Assembly (NCBI GenBank): GCA_963773195.1
Contig: CAVZAE010000008.1
Coordinates: 62,001 to 126,000, forward strand
Origin: CAIWHR01 sp963773195
GTDB taxonomy: Bacteria; Pseudomonadota; Gammaproteobacteria; Burkholderiales; Casimicrobiaceae
DNA length: 64,000 nt
Direction of reading: 5' to 3'
A program made the translations under genes and the position numbers. The notes beneath the pieces are model-generated. The model made no database searches. It worked only from the letters and a program-made list of their open reading frames with translations, and was not told the origin of the DNA. Below are positions 38,366 to 46,921 of the stretch, piece after piece (positions within the stretch are counted from its first letter, which is position 1; each line of letters begins with the position of its first letter).

Positions 38366-38409
38366 ACGAGCTCCGCGATTCACCGCCCGTCGCGGCGACC
38401 CCGCGCGCC

Positions 38410-39621
38410 ATGAGCGAGCCGCGCCGGACCTGGTCGTTCGCGGCGCTGCTCGCCTCGCTGTCGATGCTGGCGCCGTTCGCGATCGACGCCTACCTGCCGG
38501 CGTTCCCGGCGATCGCGCAGGAATTCAACGCCGCACCGCTCGCCGTCCAGCAGACGCTTTCGGCGTATCTGGGTTCGTATGCGTTCATGATGCTCTGGCA
38601 CGGCGCACTGTCCGACGCGCTGGGGCGGCGGCCCGTCGTGCTGGCGAACCTCGCCATCTACGCGTTCGCGACACTCGGCTGCGCGATTGCCGGCAACATC
38701 GAGTCGCTGTGGTTGTTTCGCGTCGTCCAGGGCCTGTGCGCCGGCGCCGGCCTCGTCATCGGCCGCGCGATCGTCCGCGACCGCTTCCAGGGCCACGAGG
38801 CGCAGCGGCTCATGTCGCAGATGACGCTGGTGTTCGGGATCGCGCCCGCGGTGGCTCCGGTGCTCGGGGGCCTGATGCTGAATGTGTTCGGCTGGCGCGC
38901 GATCTTCTGGATGCTGCTCGCGCTCGTCGCCGCCGTGTTCGCGTGGGCAGCGCTCCGGCTGCCAGAGACGCTGCCGCGCGCGGCGCGCCAGCCGCTGCAT
39001 CCGCGCGCGCTGTGGCGCAACTACCGGACGGTGCTCTTCACCGTCGACTTTGCGCTGCTCGCCTCGATGCTCGCGCTCAACTTCGCCGGATTCTTCATCT
39101 ACATCGCGGGCGCGCCGGGCTTCCTGATCGACCTTCTGGGCATCACGACGTGGGGCTTCGCCTGGCTGTTCGTCCCGATGATCGGCGGCATCATGCTTGG
39201 CGCAATCCTCTCCGGACGCTTTGCCGGTCGCCGCTCGCCGCAGTGGACGGTGCGCGCCGGCTACGCCCTGATCTTCGCCGGCGTCGCGCTCAATCTCCTG
39301 ATTTGCTTGGCGCTGCCGCCGGGCGTCGCGTGGAACGTGCTGCCGATCTTCGTCTTCGGCATCGGTTCCGCCCTGGTCACGCCATCGGCGACGCTGCTGA
39401 TGCTCGACCTTTTCCCGACGATGCGCGGAATGGCCTCCTCGCTGCAGGGCTTCGTCCACTTCGCGCTGTCCGCCGTCGTCGCCGGCACGATCGCGCCGTT
39501 TCTCGTGCGCTCGCTGTCGGCGCTGGCGCTTGGAATGGCCGTCGCCGCCGTGGCAAGCTTCAGCCTGTGGCTCGTCTACCAGCGCCGTGCGCGCGCGCAA
39601 CTCGCCTCCTGGAAACCATGA
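38410..39621 (+). CDS. Bcr/CflA-type drug-resistance MFS transporter
   Basis: 12-helix major-facilitator exporter of the DHA1 Bcr/CflA group. The first helix reads MLAPFAIDAYLPAFPAIAQEF, typical of Bcr, the loop motif is GALSDALGRRPVVL, and the family motif after helix 5 is present. ATG at 38410 gives 403 aa; a GTG at 38362 would extend it by 16 residues and overlap the cysB stop (GTGA). The 3' end overlaps the DUF192 gene by 4 bp (ATGA). Substrate unknown. Confidence 0.92.
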   Translation: MSEPRRTWSFAALLASLSMLAPFAIDAYLPAFPAIAQEFNAAPLAVQQTLSAYLGSYAFMMLWHGALSDALGRRPVVLANLAIYAFATLGCAIAGNIESLWLFRVVQGLCAGAGLVIGRAIVRDRFQGHEAQRLMSQMTLVFGIAPAVAPVLGGLMLNVFGWRAIFWMLLALVAAVFAWAALRLPETLPRAARQPLHPRALWRNYRTVLFTVDFALLASMLALNFAGFFIYIAGAPGFLIDLLGITTWGFAWLFVPMIGGIMLGAILSGRFAGRRSPQWTVRAGYALIFAGVALNLLICLALPPGVAWNVLPIFVFGIGSALVTPSATLLMLDLFPTMRGMASSLQGFVHFALSAVVAGTIAPFLVRSLSALALGMAVAAVASFSLWLVYQRRARAQLASWKP

Positions 39622-40064
39622 AACGCTCTTTCACCTTAGCGATCTTCGCGGCGACGCTGGCCGGAGCCGCGGCCGCCGCGCCTGCCGTCATCGAGCTGCC
39701 GGCAACAACGCTCTCGATCGGCAAGCAGAAACTCGTCGCCGAGGTTGCCGCAACGCCGGAGCAGCGGATGACCGGTCTCATGAACCGGTTCAGCCTGAAG
39801 CCCGACCACGGGATGATCTTCGTGTTCGAGCAAGCAGAGCCCCAGGCGTTCTGGATGAAGAACACGTTCATTCCGCTGTCGATCGCCTTCATCGGCAGCG
39901 ACGGCCGCATCGTGAATATCGAGGACATGGCACCGCAGGACGAGAGCCGGCACTGGTCGGCCGCCCCTGCGCAGTACGCGCTCGAGATGCGCAAGGGCTG
40001 GTTCGCCGAGCATGGCATCGGTCCGGGCGATCGCGTCGAAGGACTCCCGGCACCGCGCCGCTAG
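39618..40064 (+). CDS. Exported DUF192 protein
   Basis: 148-aa protein with a signal peptide (about residues 1-20, ends AGAAAA) and a single DUF192 domain (about 25-145). Family markers are TPEQRMTGLMNRFSLKPDHGMIFVF, FWMKNTFIPLSIAFI and EMRKGWFAEHGIGPGD. The domain's function is unknown. The start ATG at 39618 overlaps the stop of the MFS gene by 4 bp, so the two are co-translated. Confidence 0.93.
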   Translation: MKRSFTLAIFAATLAGAAAAAPAVIELPATTLSIGKQKLVAEVAATPEQRMTGLMNRFSLKPDHGMIFVFEQAEPQAFWMKNTFIPLSIAFIGSDGRIVNIEDMAPQDESRHWSAAPAQYALEMRKGWFAEHGIGPGDRVEGLPAPRR

Positions 40065-40109
40065 GCGTCGCCGATTTCCGTGGCAATCGTCTTCGCCGAC
40101 CGGCGGGAC

Positions 40110-40137
40110 TTGACGCTTGCCCGATCGGCTGTAGCAT
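40110..40137 (+). promoter_or_regulatory. Promoter of the LuxR-type gene
   Basis: TTGACG at 40110-40115 and TAGCAT at 40132-40137 with a 16-bp spacer, both close to the sigma-70 consensus. Transcription would begin near 40144, giving a leader of about 65 nt. Confidence 0.55.
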
Positions 40138-40154
40138 ACTTTTAGTCCGCTACG

Positions 40155-40180
40155 CGGCATCGGCGCAAAGACCGATGCCG
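40155..40180 (+). promoter_or_regulatory. Perfect hairpin in the luxR-type leader
   Basis: CGGCATCGG (40155-40163) pairs perfectly with CCGATGCCG (40172-40180) across an 8-nt loop. No T-run follows, so it is not a terminator. It could be an operator dyad or an RNA structure 28 nt before the GTG start at 40209. Confidence 0.5.
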
Positions 40181-40208
40181 TCGCGGGGCGCGCTCCTGGG
40201 AGAACACC

Positions 40209-41006
40209 GTGCTGCAGACACTCCGCCTGGGTCCGGTCATCGTCGACCGGTCGAGATATCTGCCGCCCATTGTTCGTCCACTGGTGCAGGCGGCCGAGCG
40301 CGGAGACGACATCGTTGCGCCGCTGCTGGCGATCGTCAGGCGCTTCGGCTTCGACGATTTCACCTACGCGACGGCGAACTATCACCTGCGCCCCGACAAC
40401 GACGAGCGCATGTACGTCTTCACGACGCTGCCGAAGGAATGGGTGGTTCGCTACGACCAGAGCGCGTACGTCGAATGCGATCCGCGTATCGCGTTCGTGT
40501 TCGACAACGCGCTGCCGCTCGTCTGGGACCAGGCGAGCGAGCGTGGCCGGGGCGTCAGGACCGATGAGTTCCTCGACAACGCCGCGCGCTTCAATCTGAG
40601 GAGCGGCGTCGCGTTCTCCGTTTATTCGATCTATCCGTCCCGCAACATGGTCGCGCTCAACTCCGCGCGACCGTTGCTCGACCGGCGCCGACGCGAGGAG
40701 ATCGCGAACAATCTGGGCGAGATCGTCCTCTTCGGCCAGTACTTCAACGATCTCTTCGTCAAGGGCGTCATCGAGAAGGGACGCGCGCCGGCGACCGAGG
40801 GGATCCCGCTGAGCCCGCGCGAACGGCAATGCCTGGAGCTGGCCGCGTGCGGCATGAGCAGCGTCGAGATCGGCGGCAAGCTGGGCGTGGCGCCGCGCAC
40901 CGTCGACTTCCACTTCAGCAACATGATCAGCAAGCTCGGAGTCCACAATCGCCAGGAAGCGATCGCCAAGGCCGCCCGGCAGGGCATGCTGATGGCGAGG
41001 TCGTAG
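40209..41006 (+). CDS. LuxR-family regulator with acyl-homoserine-lactone domain (solo)
   Basis: 265-aa transcription factor with an N-terminal autoinducer-binding domain (about 15-175) and a C-terminal LuxR/GerE HTH (about 195-260, LSPRERQCLELAACGMSSVEIGGKLGVAPRTVDFH). Residues corresponding to the invariant ligand pocket of LuxR/TraR are present at the right spacing: W78, Y82, D91, P92 and W106. GTG at 40209 is the start, with GGGAG 9-10 nt upstream. No luxI-type synthase is in the window, so it is a solo receptor here. Confidence 0.88.
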   Translation: MLQTLRLGPVIVDRSRYLPPIVRPLVQAAERGDDIVAPLLAIVRRFGFDDFTYATANYHLRPDNDERMYVFTTLPKEWVVRYDQSAYVECDPRIAFVFDNALPLVWDQASERGRGVRTDEFLDNAARFNLRSGVAFSVYSIYPSRNMVALNSARPLLDRRRREEIANNLGEIVLFGQYFNDLFVKGVIEKGRAPATEGIPLSPRERQCLELAACGMSSVEIGGKLGVAPRTVDFHFSNMISKLGVHNRQEAIAKAARQGMLMARS

Positions 41007-41015
41007 CGACGCCGT

Positions 41016-41675
41016 TCAGCCGTTCGCGCGTAGCCACGCGCGGAGCTGCGCGATCGAACCGAGCGTCGCGAGCGGCGCGCACCGGGCGAGCTCGTCCGCC
41101 CGATGTGCCCCGTGGGTGAGCGCAAGCGCGGCCGCTCCCGCGTTCTGCGCGAGCTCCATGTCGTGCGTCGTGTCGCCGATCATCAAGGTGTCGCCGGCGC
41201 CGACACCGGTGCAATCCATGAGCGCCAGAAGCATGTCCGGATGCGGCTTCGGAAAACCCTCGTCGGCGCAGCGCGTCGCAACGAAGTGTCCGGCGATGCC
41301 CTGGTGTTCGAGCGCGCGCGCAAGCCCCGCACGACTCTTGCCCGTCGCGACCGCAAGCAGGTGCCCGGCGCGCTCGAGCTCGCCCAGCATCTCGCGGACA
41401 CCCTCGAACAGCACGATCTCGTCGTCCTGCGCGAGATAACGGGCGCGGTAGGCCGCCGAGAGCTCGGCATAACGCTCGCGCGAAAGCAACGGCGCGACGT
41501 GGCGCACGGCATCGATGAGACCGAGCCCGATCACGTGGCGCGCGACGGCGTCGTCCGGGATGGGCAGTCCGAGATCGGCGCACGCGGCTTTGAGCGAGCT
41601 CACGATCAGCGCGGTCGAATCGGCGATCGTTCCGTCCCAGTCGAAGACGAGGAGCCGGAAACGGCGAGTGCTCAT
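41016..41675 (-). CDS. HAD-superfamily phosphatase (phosphoglycolate phosphatase-like)
   Basis: 219-aa HAD hydrolase. Motif I is FDWDGTIADS, motif II is VATGKSRAGL (T), motif III K is in GFPKPHPD and motif IV is MIGDTTHDME. This set fits Gph-type phosphatases; in this family substrates include phosphoglycolate and pyrophosphate-like esters. MSTRRFRLLVFDWDG (ATG 41675) is the natural N-terminus; an upstream ATG at 41699 would overlap the rluC stop. It follows rluC on the same strand and converges on the luxR-type gene, 9 bp from its stop. Confidence 0.9.
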   Translation of the reverse strand: MSTRRFRLLVFDWDGTIADSTALIVSSLKAACADLGLPIPDDAVARHVIGLGLIDAVRHVAPLLSRERYAELSAAYRARYLAQDDEIVLFEGVREMLGELERAGHLLAVATGKSRAGLARALEHQGIAGHFVATRCADEGFPKPHPDMLLALMDCTGVGAGDTLMIGDTTHDMELAQNAGAAALALTHGAHRADELARCAPLATLGSIAQLRAWLRANG

Positions 41676-41682
41676 CACCGGA

Positions 41683-42660
41683 TCAGGCATCGGCTTCATC
41701 CTCGTCGCTCGCGTCCTGGCGCGCGACGAACGCCGCGAGGTCCCGCGGCAGCGGCGATTCGATCACGATTTCGCGGCCGTCCAGCGGGTGGGCGAACCGA
41801 AGACGGTGCGCATGAAGGAACATCCGCTTGAGCCCGTCCTTCGCGAGCGCGCGATTCCACGCGAAGTCGCCGTACTTGTCGTCGCCGGCGAGCGGGAAGC
41901 CCAGGTGCGTCAGGTGCACGCGGATCTGGTGCGTGCGGCCGGTTTTCAACTCCGCGTCGAGGAGCGCCAGCGGAGGCACTCGGTTCGGCCACGTGCGGAT
42001 CCGCCGGAACACGGTGCGCGCGGCACGGCCGCCGGCCGCCACGCGCACGCGGCGGTCGCCCTCGCCCACGACGCGCGTTTCCAGCGCCAGGTCGACGTTG
42101 CGGATGGCATCGCGCCACCTGCCCCGCACCAGGACCAGATAACGCTTCTCGACCGCGCCTTCGCGCAGCGCAGTGTGCAGCGCCGTCAGGGCCGCGCGCT
42201 TCTTGGCGACCAGCAGCACGCCCGACGTATCGCGGTCGAGCCGGTGCACGAGCTCCAGGAACTTCGCGTCGGGCCGCGCGTGCCGCAGCCGCTCGATGAG
42301 GCCGAACACGATCCCGCTGCCACCGTGGACTGCCAGTCCGGGGGGCTTGTCGAGCGCCATCAGCACGTCGTCTTCGTGGAGGATCGGCGGAATTGCGATT
42401 CCCGCGACCGATCGTGGCACGCCACGATGTGCCGGCGCCGTCCGGATCGGAGGAATTCGCAGGACGTCCCCGGCGACGAGGCGCGTGTCGGGCTTGGCCC
42501 GCCCTGCGTTGAGCCTGACCTCGCCGCTGCGCAGGATCCGGTAGATGTGGCTCTTGGGGACGCCTTTCAGCGTCTTGTGAAGGAAATTGTCGATCCGCTG
42601 GCCGTCACCACCCTCCTCGACAACCAGCCGATTCGCAGCATCCTTGCTTAAATCTTTCAT
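41683..42660 (-). CDS. rluC: 23S rRNA pseudouridine synthase RluC
   Basis: Modifies uridines 955, 2504 and 2580 of 23S rRNA in E. coli. 325 aa. The N-terminal S4 domain is GQRIDNFLHKTLKGVPKSHIYRILRSGEVRLNAGR. The catalytic aspartate is in HRLDRDTSGVLLVAKK, and KTGRTHQIRVHLTHLGFPLAGDDKYG is the standard C-terminal motif. It diverges from rne, a conserved gene pair. The acidic tail DASDEDEADA is short and low-complexity. Confidence 0.95.
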   Translation of the reverse strand: MKDLSKDAANRLVVEEGGDGQRIDNFLHKTLKGVPKSHIYRILRSGEVRLNAGRAKPDTRLVAGDVLRIPPIRTAPAHRGVPRSVAGIAIPPILHEDDVLMALDKPPGLAVHGGSGIVFGLIERLRHARPDAKFLELVHRLDRDTSGVLLVAKKRAALTALHTALREGAVEKRYLVLVRGRWRDAIRNVDLALETRVVGEGDRRVRVAAGGRAARTVFRRIRTWPNRVPPLALLDAELKTGRTHQIRVHLTHLGFPLAGDDKYGDFAWNRALAKDGLKRMFLHAHRLRFAHPLDGREIVIESPLPRDLAAFVARQDASDEDEADA

Positions 42661-42671
42661 TTCCTTATAAT
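42644..42671 (+). promoter_or_regulatory. rne promoter
   Basis: TTGCTT (42644-42649) and TATAAT (42666-42671) with 16 bp between them, pointing at rne. The -35 lies inside the rluC 5' end and the -10 just upstream of the rluC ATG. Transcription would start near 42678, leaving a leader of about 577 nt. Confidence 0.65.
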
Positions 42672-42677
42672 TTCGGC

Positions 42678-43254
42678 TGCAGAGCGCTCGGGCCCACCCT
42701 CCAGCGATGGAGGCAGCCCTGGGCGGATCGGGTCGTCATAGACGATCCGGCCGCTCCTGGTCCGGGCGTCGGCCCCGCACTTCAGGGGCAAAGTCGGCCG
42801 TGGCATGTTGCGTAAATCGGCCGCCGGTTAAATCCGCTCACCGCGCGGGCGTTGCGCCCCGTGAGAGCAGCGATGGTAAAGGAAGAGCGCAGTCTCCGCA
42901 CCCGGCCTGAAGCCGGTTCGAAGCGGCGCATTGCGCGGCGCACTTAGCGACGAATTCCGCCCTCGGCTCCGCCTGCCGCGCGAACGCAGCAGCCGCCAAC
43001 CCGTGGGCGACACCGCTTGAACGCGACCCCGAGAACACCCGACACGACGAGAACGCGAAGCCTCGACCCGATCGAGACCCACGTTATGCGAAACGCCCCG
43101 CGTTTCCCCGCCTCTCGCGTAGGCCCGCAGACCTTGCGGCCGCCCCGGCTGTCCCCGCTCGCGTCCGCCGCCCGATAGCGTTACCGCCGCGCGAGGATGC
43201 GCGGCTCGCTTCGCCCCGCCCCAGGCCCGGCCGGATCCGCGCCGGGACAATTAC
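42678..43254 (+). promoter_or_regulatory. Long rne 5' leader with GNRA-capped hairpin
   Basis: The whole rluC-rne gap is free of coding evidence. Near its 5' end CCTCCA (42698-42703), GCGA tetraloop (42704-42707) and TGGAGG (42708-42713) form a perfect 6-bp hairpin with a GNRA loop. E. coli RNase E controls its own level through hairpins in a 361-nt leader; a comparable role here is inference. The rest of the leader is GC-rich with many possible pairings. Confidence 0.55.
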
Positions 43255-46062
43255 ATGAAACGCATGCTGTTCAATGCCACGCAGGCGGAGGAACTCCGCG
43301 TGGCGATCGTCGACGGCCAACGGCTGATCGACCTCGACATCGAATCCGCGAGCAAGGAGCAACGCAAGAGCAACATCTACAAGGCCACGATCACCCGCGT
43401 CGAGCAGAGTCTCGAAGCCTGCTTCGTCGACTACGGCGCGGAACGCCACGGCTTCCTGCCGTTCAAGGAGATCTCGCGCCAGTTCCTCAAGGGCGGCCGC
43501 AGCGGCAACGGCGAGGACCACGACGCCGACGGCGGTGGCCGCGGCCGGATCCAGGATCAGCTCCGCGAGGGCATGGAGCTCATCGTCCAGGTCGACAAGG
43601 ACGAGCGCGGCAACAAGGGCGCGGCGCTGACCACCTACATCTCGCTCGCCGGCCGCTACCTCGTACTGATGCCGAACAACCCCCGCGGCGGTGGCGTCTC
43701 CCGCCGCGTCGAAGGCGAGGAGCGCAACGACCTGCGCGACGCGATCTCCGAGCTCGACGTCCCACAGGGGATGAGCGTCATCGCGCGCACCGCGGGCATC
43801 GGCCGGAGCACTGAAGAGCTCCAGTGGGACCTGAACTACCTGCTCCAGCTCTGGCACGCGGTCGAGGACGCCGCCAAGATGCAGTCGGGCGCGTATCTGA
43901 TCTACCAGGAGTCGAGCCTCGTCATCCGCGCGATCCGCGACTACTTCCACCCCGACATCGGCGAGCTCCTGATCGACACCGAGGCGATCTACGAGCAGGC
44001 GCAGCAGTTCATGGCGCACGTGATGCCGGCCAACGTCAACCGCGTGAAGCTCTACAAGGACGACGTCCCGCTCTTCTCGCGCTTCCAGATCGAGCACCAG
44101 ATCGAGACCGCCTATGCGCGGCAGGTCGCGCTGCCCTCGGGCGGCGCGATCGTCATCGATCATACCGAGGCGCTGGTCTCGATCGACGTCAATTCGGCGC
44201 GCGCGACCAAGGCCGGCGACATCGAGACGACCGCGTTCAACACGAACCTCGAGGCCGCCGACGAAATCGCCCGGCAGCTTCGCTTGCGCGACCTGGGCGG
44301 CCTGATCGTCATCGACTTCATCGACATGGAAAGCGCGCGCAACCAGCGCGAGGTCGAGGTGCGGATGAAGGACGCGCTGCGCTACGATCGCGCGCGCGTC
44401 CAGTTGGGCAAGATCTCCCGTTTCGGCTTGCTCGAGCTGTCGCGCCAGCGGCTGCGACCGGCGCTCGCCGAGACGATGCACATCGCCTGCCCGCGCTGCC
44501 ACGGCATTGGCCACATCCGCGGTACCGAATCGTCGGCGCTTCACATCCTGCGCATCCTGCAGGAAGAGGCGATGAAGGAGAACAGTGCGCAGGTGATCGC
44601 GCAGGTTCCGGTCGACGTGGCGACGTTCCTGCTGAACGAAAAGCGCACCGAGGTCCTGACGGTCGAGACGCGCTTCCGCGTCAACGTGCTGATCGTGCCC
44701 AACCGCCACCTCGAGACGCCGAACTACACGGTCCAGCGACTGCGCCACGACGATCTCAACCAGTCGGAGCCGCTGCCGCCGTCCTTCGAGCTGGCGCAGA
44801 AGCCCGAGGAGCCGGACGTCGCGCAGCAGATCAAGGAAGAAGCGAAGGAGCCCAAGCAGGAAGCGATGGTTAAGGGAATTACGCCCGCGCAGCCGGCGCC
44901 GATCGTGCCCGAGACGCCCGCAACGGCGCCTGCCCCGGTCGCTGCAGCAGCACCGCCCGCAGGCGAGGGGCTGTTCGCGCGCATCGCCGGCTGGTTCCGA
45001 GGGCCGGAACCCGCGATTCCCGCGCCCCCCGTGCGCGTGGAACCGCCGCGCGAGGTGCGCGAACCACGCCGCGAGCGCGAAGGACGCGGCGAGCGCGACC
45101 GCCATCGCGGCACCGACCGGCGCGAGGGTCGCGAACGCGACAGCCGGCGTGGCGAGGGCCGCGGCCGCGGCGGCGAGCGACCGCAAGGCGCGCCGCGCGA
45201 GCAAGGCGCTGCGCGCGACAACGCGTCACGCGGTGGCTCGCAGCAGGGCCAGGGCGGCCAGCAACGCCGCGAAGGTGGACGCGAGCAGGCGCGCGGCGAG
45301 CAGGCGCGCGGTCAGCGCGAAGGACAATCGCAGCGCGAGCCGCGCGCACCGGAGAAACAGCGCGAACCGCGTCCGCCGCGTGAGCCTCGCGAGCCGCGTG
45401 AGCCTCGCGAATCGCGGCCGCAGCAGCACGCGACCGGCGATGCCGCTTTGCCCGCGATTGAAGCTGCCGGTCCCGGCATGGCGCGCGAAGGCGACGTGCA
45501 TCCACAAGGCGCGCCGCGCGAAGGTCGCGGCAAACGCGACCGGCGCCGTCGCGGCAATCGCGGTGAGCGGCACGATCATCCGCAGACCGAGCCCGCTGCA
45601 ACCGATGTATTGACGACGGGGGCGCACCACGAAGCGTCGCAACCGACGCGACACGACACAGCGGCGCCAACGGCATCACACGCGTCAGAGCAGCGCACTC
45701 CCCTGGCCGCCGAGCATCCGCAGCCCGTTGTTGCTGCAGTCACAGCGCCCGAGCCTTCGCCGGCGCCGCACGTCGAGCCGCAGGCGCCGCCTGCGCATGT
45801 CGAGCCGCAGGCGCCGCCCGCGCACGTCGAGCGCGTTGTTCCTCCGACGCGCCCGATTCCCGAGTTGCCGCCGGTCGCGCTGACGCTGCCGCCGGAATCG
45901 GGGCTCGAGCTCGTGGAGACCAAGCTCAAGGGTCGCGCCGAAGCGGAGCCCGAGACGCCTGCGGGTCCACGGCGCGTGCGCCCGCCGAAGGCCGCGATCG
46001 CCGAAGAGCCGCTCCAGATGGTGGAGACGACGCACAAGGACGCGCCGCCTCCGGCTGGCTGA
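43255..46062 (+). CDS. rne: Ribonuclease E
   Basis: Essential endoribonuclease that starts mRNA decay and processes rRNA and tRNA. 935 aa. The N-terminal catalytic half contains the S1 domain, the 5' sensor and DNase I-like core (TEALVSIDVNSARATKAGDIE, IVIDFIDMES with catalytic aspartates) and the zinc-link CPRC at 412-415 in ACPRCHGIGHIRG. Residues from about 560 on are disordered, Arg/Pro/Gln-rich, and contain short repeats (EPR- and QAPPAHVE-type) that would be the RNA- and partner-binding scaffold. The ATG at 43255 has a weak ribosome-binding site (GGGAC). A strong terminator follows. Confidence 0.96.
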   Translation: MKRMLFNATQAEELRVAIVDGQRLIDLDIESASKEQRKSNIYKATITRVEQSLEACFVDYGAERHGFLPFKEISRQFLKGGRSGNGEDHDADGGGRGRIQDQLREGMELIVQVDKDERGNKGAALTTYISLAGRYLVLMPNNPRGGGVSRRVEGEERNDLRDAISELDVPQGMSVIARTAGIGRSTEELQWDLNYLLQLWHAVEDAAKMQSGAYLIYQESSLVIRAIRDYFHPDIGELLIDTEAIYEQAQQFMAHVMPANVNRVKLYKDDVPLFSRFQIEHQIETAYARQVALPSGGAIVIDHTEALVSIDVNSARATKAGDIETTAFNTNLEAADEIARQLRLRDLGGLIVIDFIDMESARNQREVEVRMKDALRYDRARVQLGKISRFGLLELSRQRLRPALAETMHIACPRCHGIGHIRGTESSALHILRILQEEAMKENSAQVIAQVPVDVATFLLNEKRTEVLTVETRFRVNVLIVPNRHLETPNYTVQRLRHDDLNQSEPLPPSFELAQKPEEPDVAQQIKEEAKEPKQEAMVKGITPAQPAPIVPETPATAPAPVAAAAPPAGEGLFARIAGWFRGPEPAIPAPPVRVEPPREVREPRREREGRGERDRHRGTDRREGRERDSRRGEGRGRGGERPQGAPREQGAARDNASRGGSQQGQGGQQRREGGREQARGEQARGQREGQSQREPRAPEKQREPRPPREPREPREPRESRPQQHATGDAALPAIEAAGPGMAREGDVHPQGAPREGRGKRDRRRRGNRGERHDHPQTEPAATDVLTTGAHHEASQPTRHDTAAPTASHASEQRTPLAAEHPQPVVAAVTAPEPSPAPHVEPQAPPAHVEPQAPPAHVERVVPPTRPIPELPPVALTLPPESGLELVETKLKGRAEAEPETPAGPRRVRPPKAAIAEEPLQMVETTHKDAPPPAG

Positions 46063-46095
46063 AGCTGGCGTTCGACAGGTAAAGTGTGCGTCAGT

Positions 46096-46126
46096 GAAGG
46101 CGGGCCGCGGGCCCGCCTTCGTCTTT
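46096..46126 (+). terminator. rne terminator
   Basis: GAAGGCGGGCC (46096-46106) pairs perfectly with GGCCCGCCTTC (46110-46120) around a 3-nt loop and is followed by GTCTTT. It lies 34 bp after the rne stop and overlaps the end of the convergent phosphatase gene. Confidence 0.85.
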
Positions 46127-46628
46127 AGGGCGTTCGCGAGCGGCCGAGTTGCGCCTGCAAGCGCCGAACAAGCTCCGCGCTCGCAACCTCGACCAGATCG
46201 AGCACGCGCTCGAACCCGTCAGTGCCGCCGTAGTACGGGTCGGGCACTTCGCGCACTCCGATCTGCGGGACGAGATCGAGCAGCAGCCCGAGGTGCCCGT
46301 CATACGACGCCGGCCGAAATAATTGCAGCGCATCGAGGTTCGCGTGATCCATCGCGAGAATCCAACCAAAGCGGCTGAAGTCGGCGGCGGTGACTTGTCG
46401 CGCGCGCAGCTTGCTCAAATCGTAGCCCCGCCGGGTCGCGGCCTGGATCGCACGCCGATCCGGAGGCTGGCCGACGTGCCAGTCGCCGAGGCCCGCCGAA
46501 TCGATCCGAATCGGGTGATCGAGCCTCGCCTGCGCGAGCACTGCGCGGAAGACGCCCTCGGCCGTCGGCGAGCGACAGATGTTGCCCATGCAGACGAACA
46601 GCACATTGGAGGCGCACCCAGGAGCCAT
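46125..46628 (-). CDS. Low-molecular-weight protein tyrosine phosphatase
   Basis: 167-aa cytosolic phosphatase from ATG at 46628 (MAPGCASNVLFVCMGNICRS). The P-loop C13-x5-R19-S20 (CMGNICRS) is intact, and the general-acid loop DPYYGG is present near residue 131. Such enzymes dephosphorylate tyrosine kinases of capsule synthesis or act on small phosphates; no capsule genes are in the window. It converges on rne and is the last intact gene before the decayed region. Confidence 0.93.
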   Translation of the reverse strand: MAPGCASNVLFVCMGNICRSPTAEGVFRAVLAQARLDHPIRIDSAGLGDWHVGQPPDRRAIQAATRRGYDLSKLRARQVTAADFSRFGWILAMDHANLDALQLFRPASYDGHLGLLLDLVPQIGVREVPDPYYGGTDGFERVLDLVEVASAELVRRLQAQLGRSRTP

Positions 46629-46727
46629 TATTTCCCGAAGAGACGAGCCACAGATAGGCACCGGTAGGCAGTCTTGTTATGACGCCCACAGAGACACCCT
46701 ATGGGGCACGGCGCGGCGCGCGTCAGC

Positions 46728-46919
46728 ATGGCCGAGGCAATAGAGCGGTACGTGACCTTGCGCATCAGACCCAGGTACGAGCGGGTGAACTCTGTCGAAA
46801 TCTACTGCCGTACCGTCAGCATCGCACCAGGCGGTCTCGCGATCGACGCCGTCCGTCCGCTCGACGTGTTGCGGACGATTGCAGACTACAAGCGCATCGC
46901 GCCGGTCGCGTCGGAGCGG
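46728..46919 (+). pseudogene. N-terminal fragment of a tyrosine integrase
   Basis: A 64-codon stretch (MAEAIERYVTLRIRPRYERV, then NSVEIYCRTV and PLDVLRTIADYKRIAPVASER) resembles the core-binding (SAM-like) part of tyrosine site-specific recombinases, in which xRPxD(V/I) and a RGAPVAANR-like segment are common. The catalytic domain is absent and the sequence passes straight into beta-helix coding DNA. The call rests on pattern memory and is not secure. Confidence 0.35.
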
Positions 46920-46921
46920 CC

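Noticed and set aside
36467..38383. A 638-codon minus-strand frame across yrdC and cysB
   Set aside because: Antisense to cysB and out of frame with the genuine yrdC-domain gene and M50 protease.
43084..45204. A 706-codon minus-strand open frame
   Set aside because: Antisense to rne, no family resemblance, low-complexity Leu/Arg/Asp composition.
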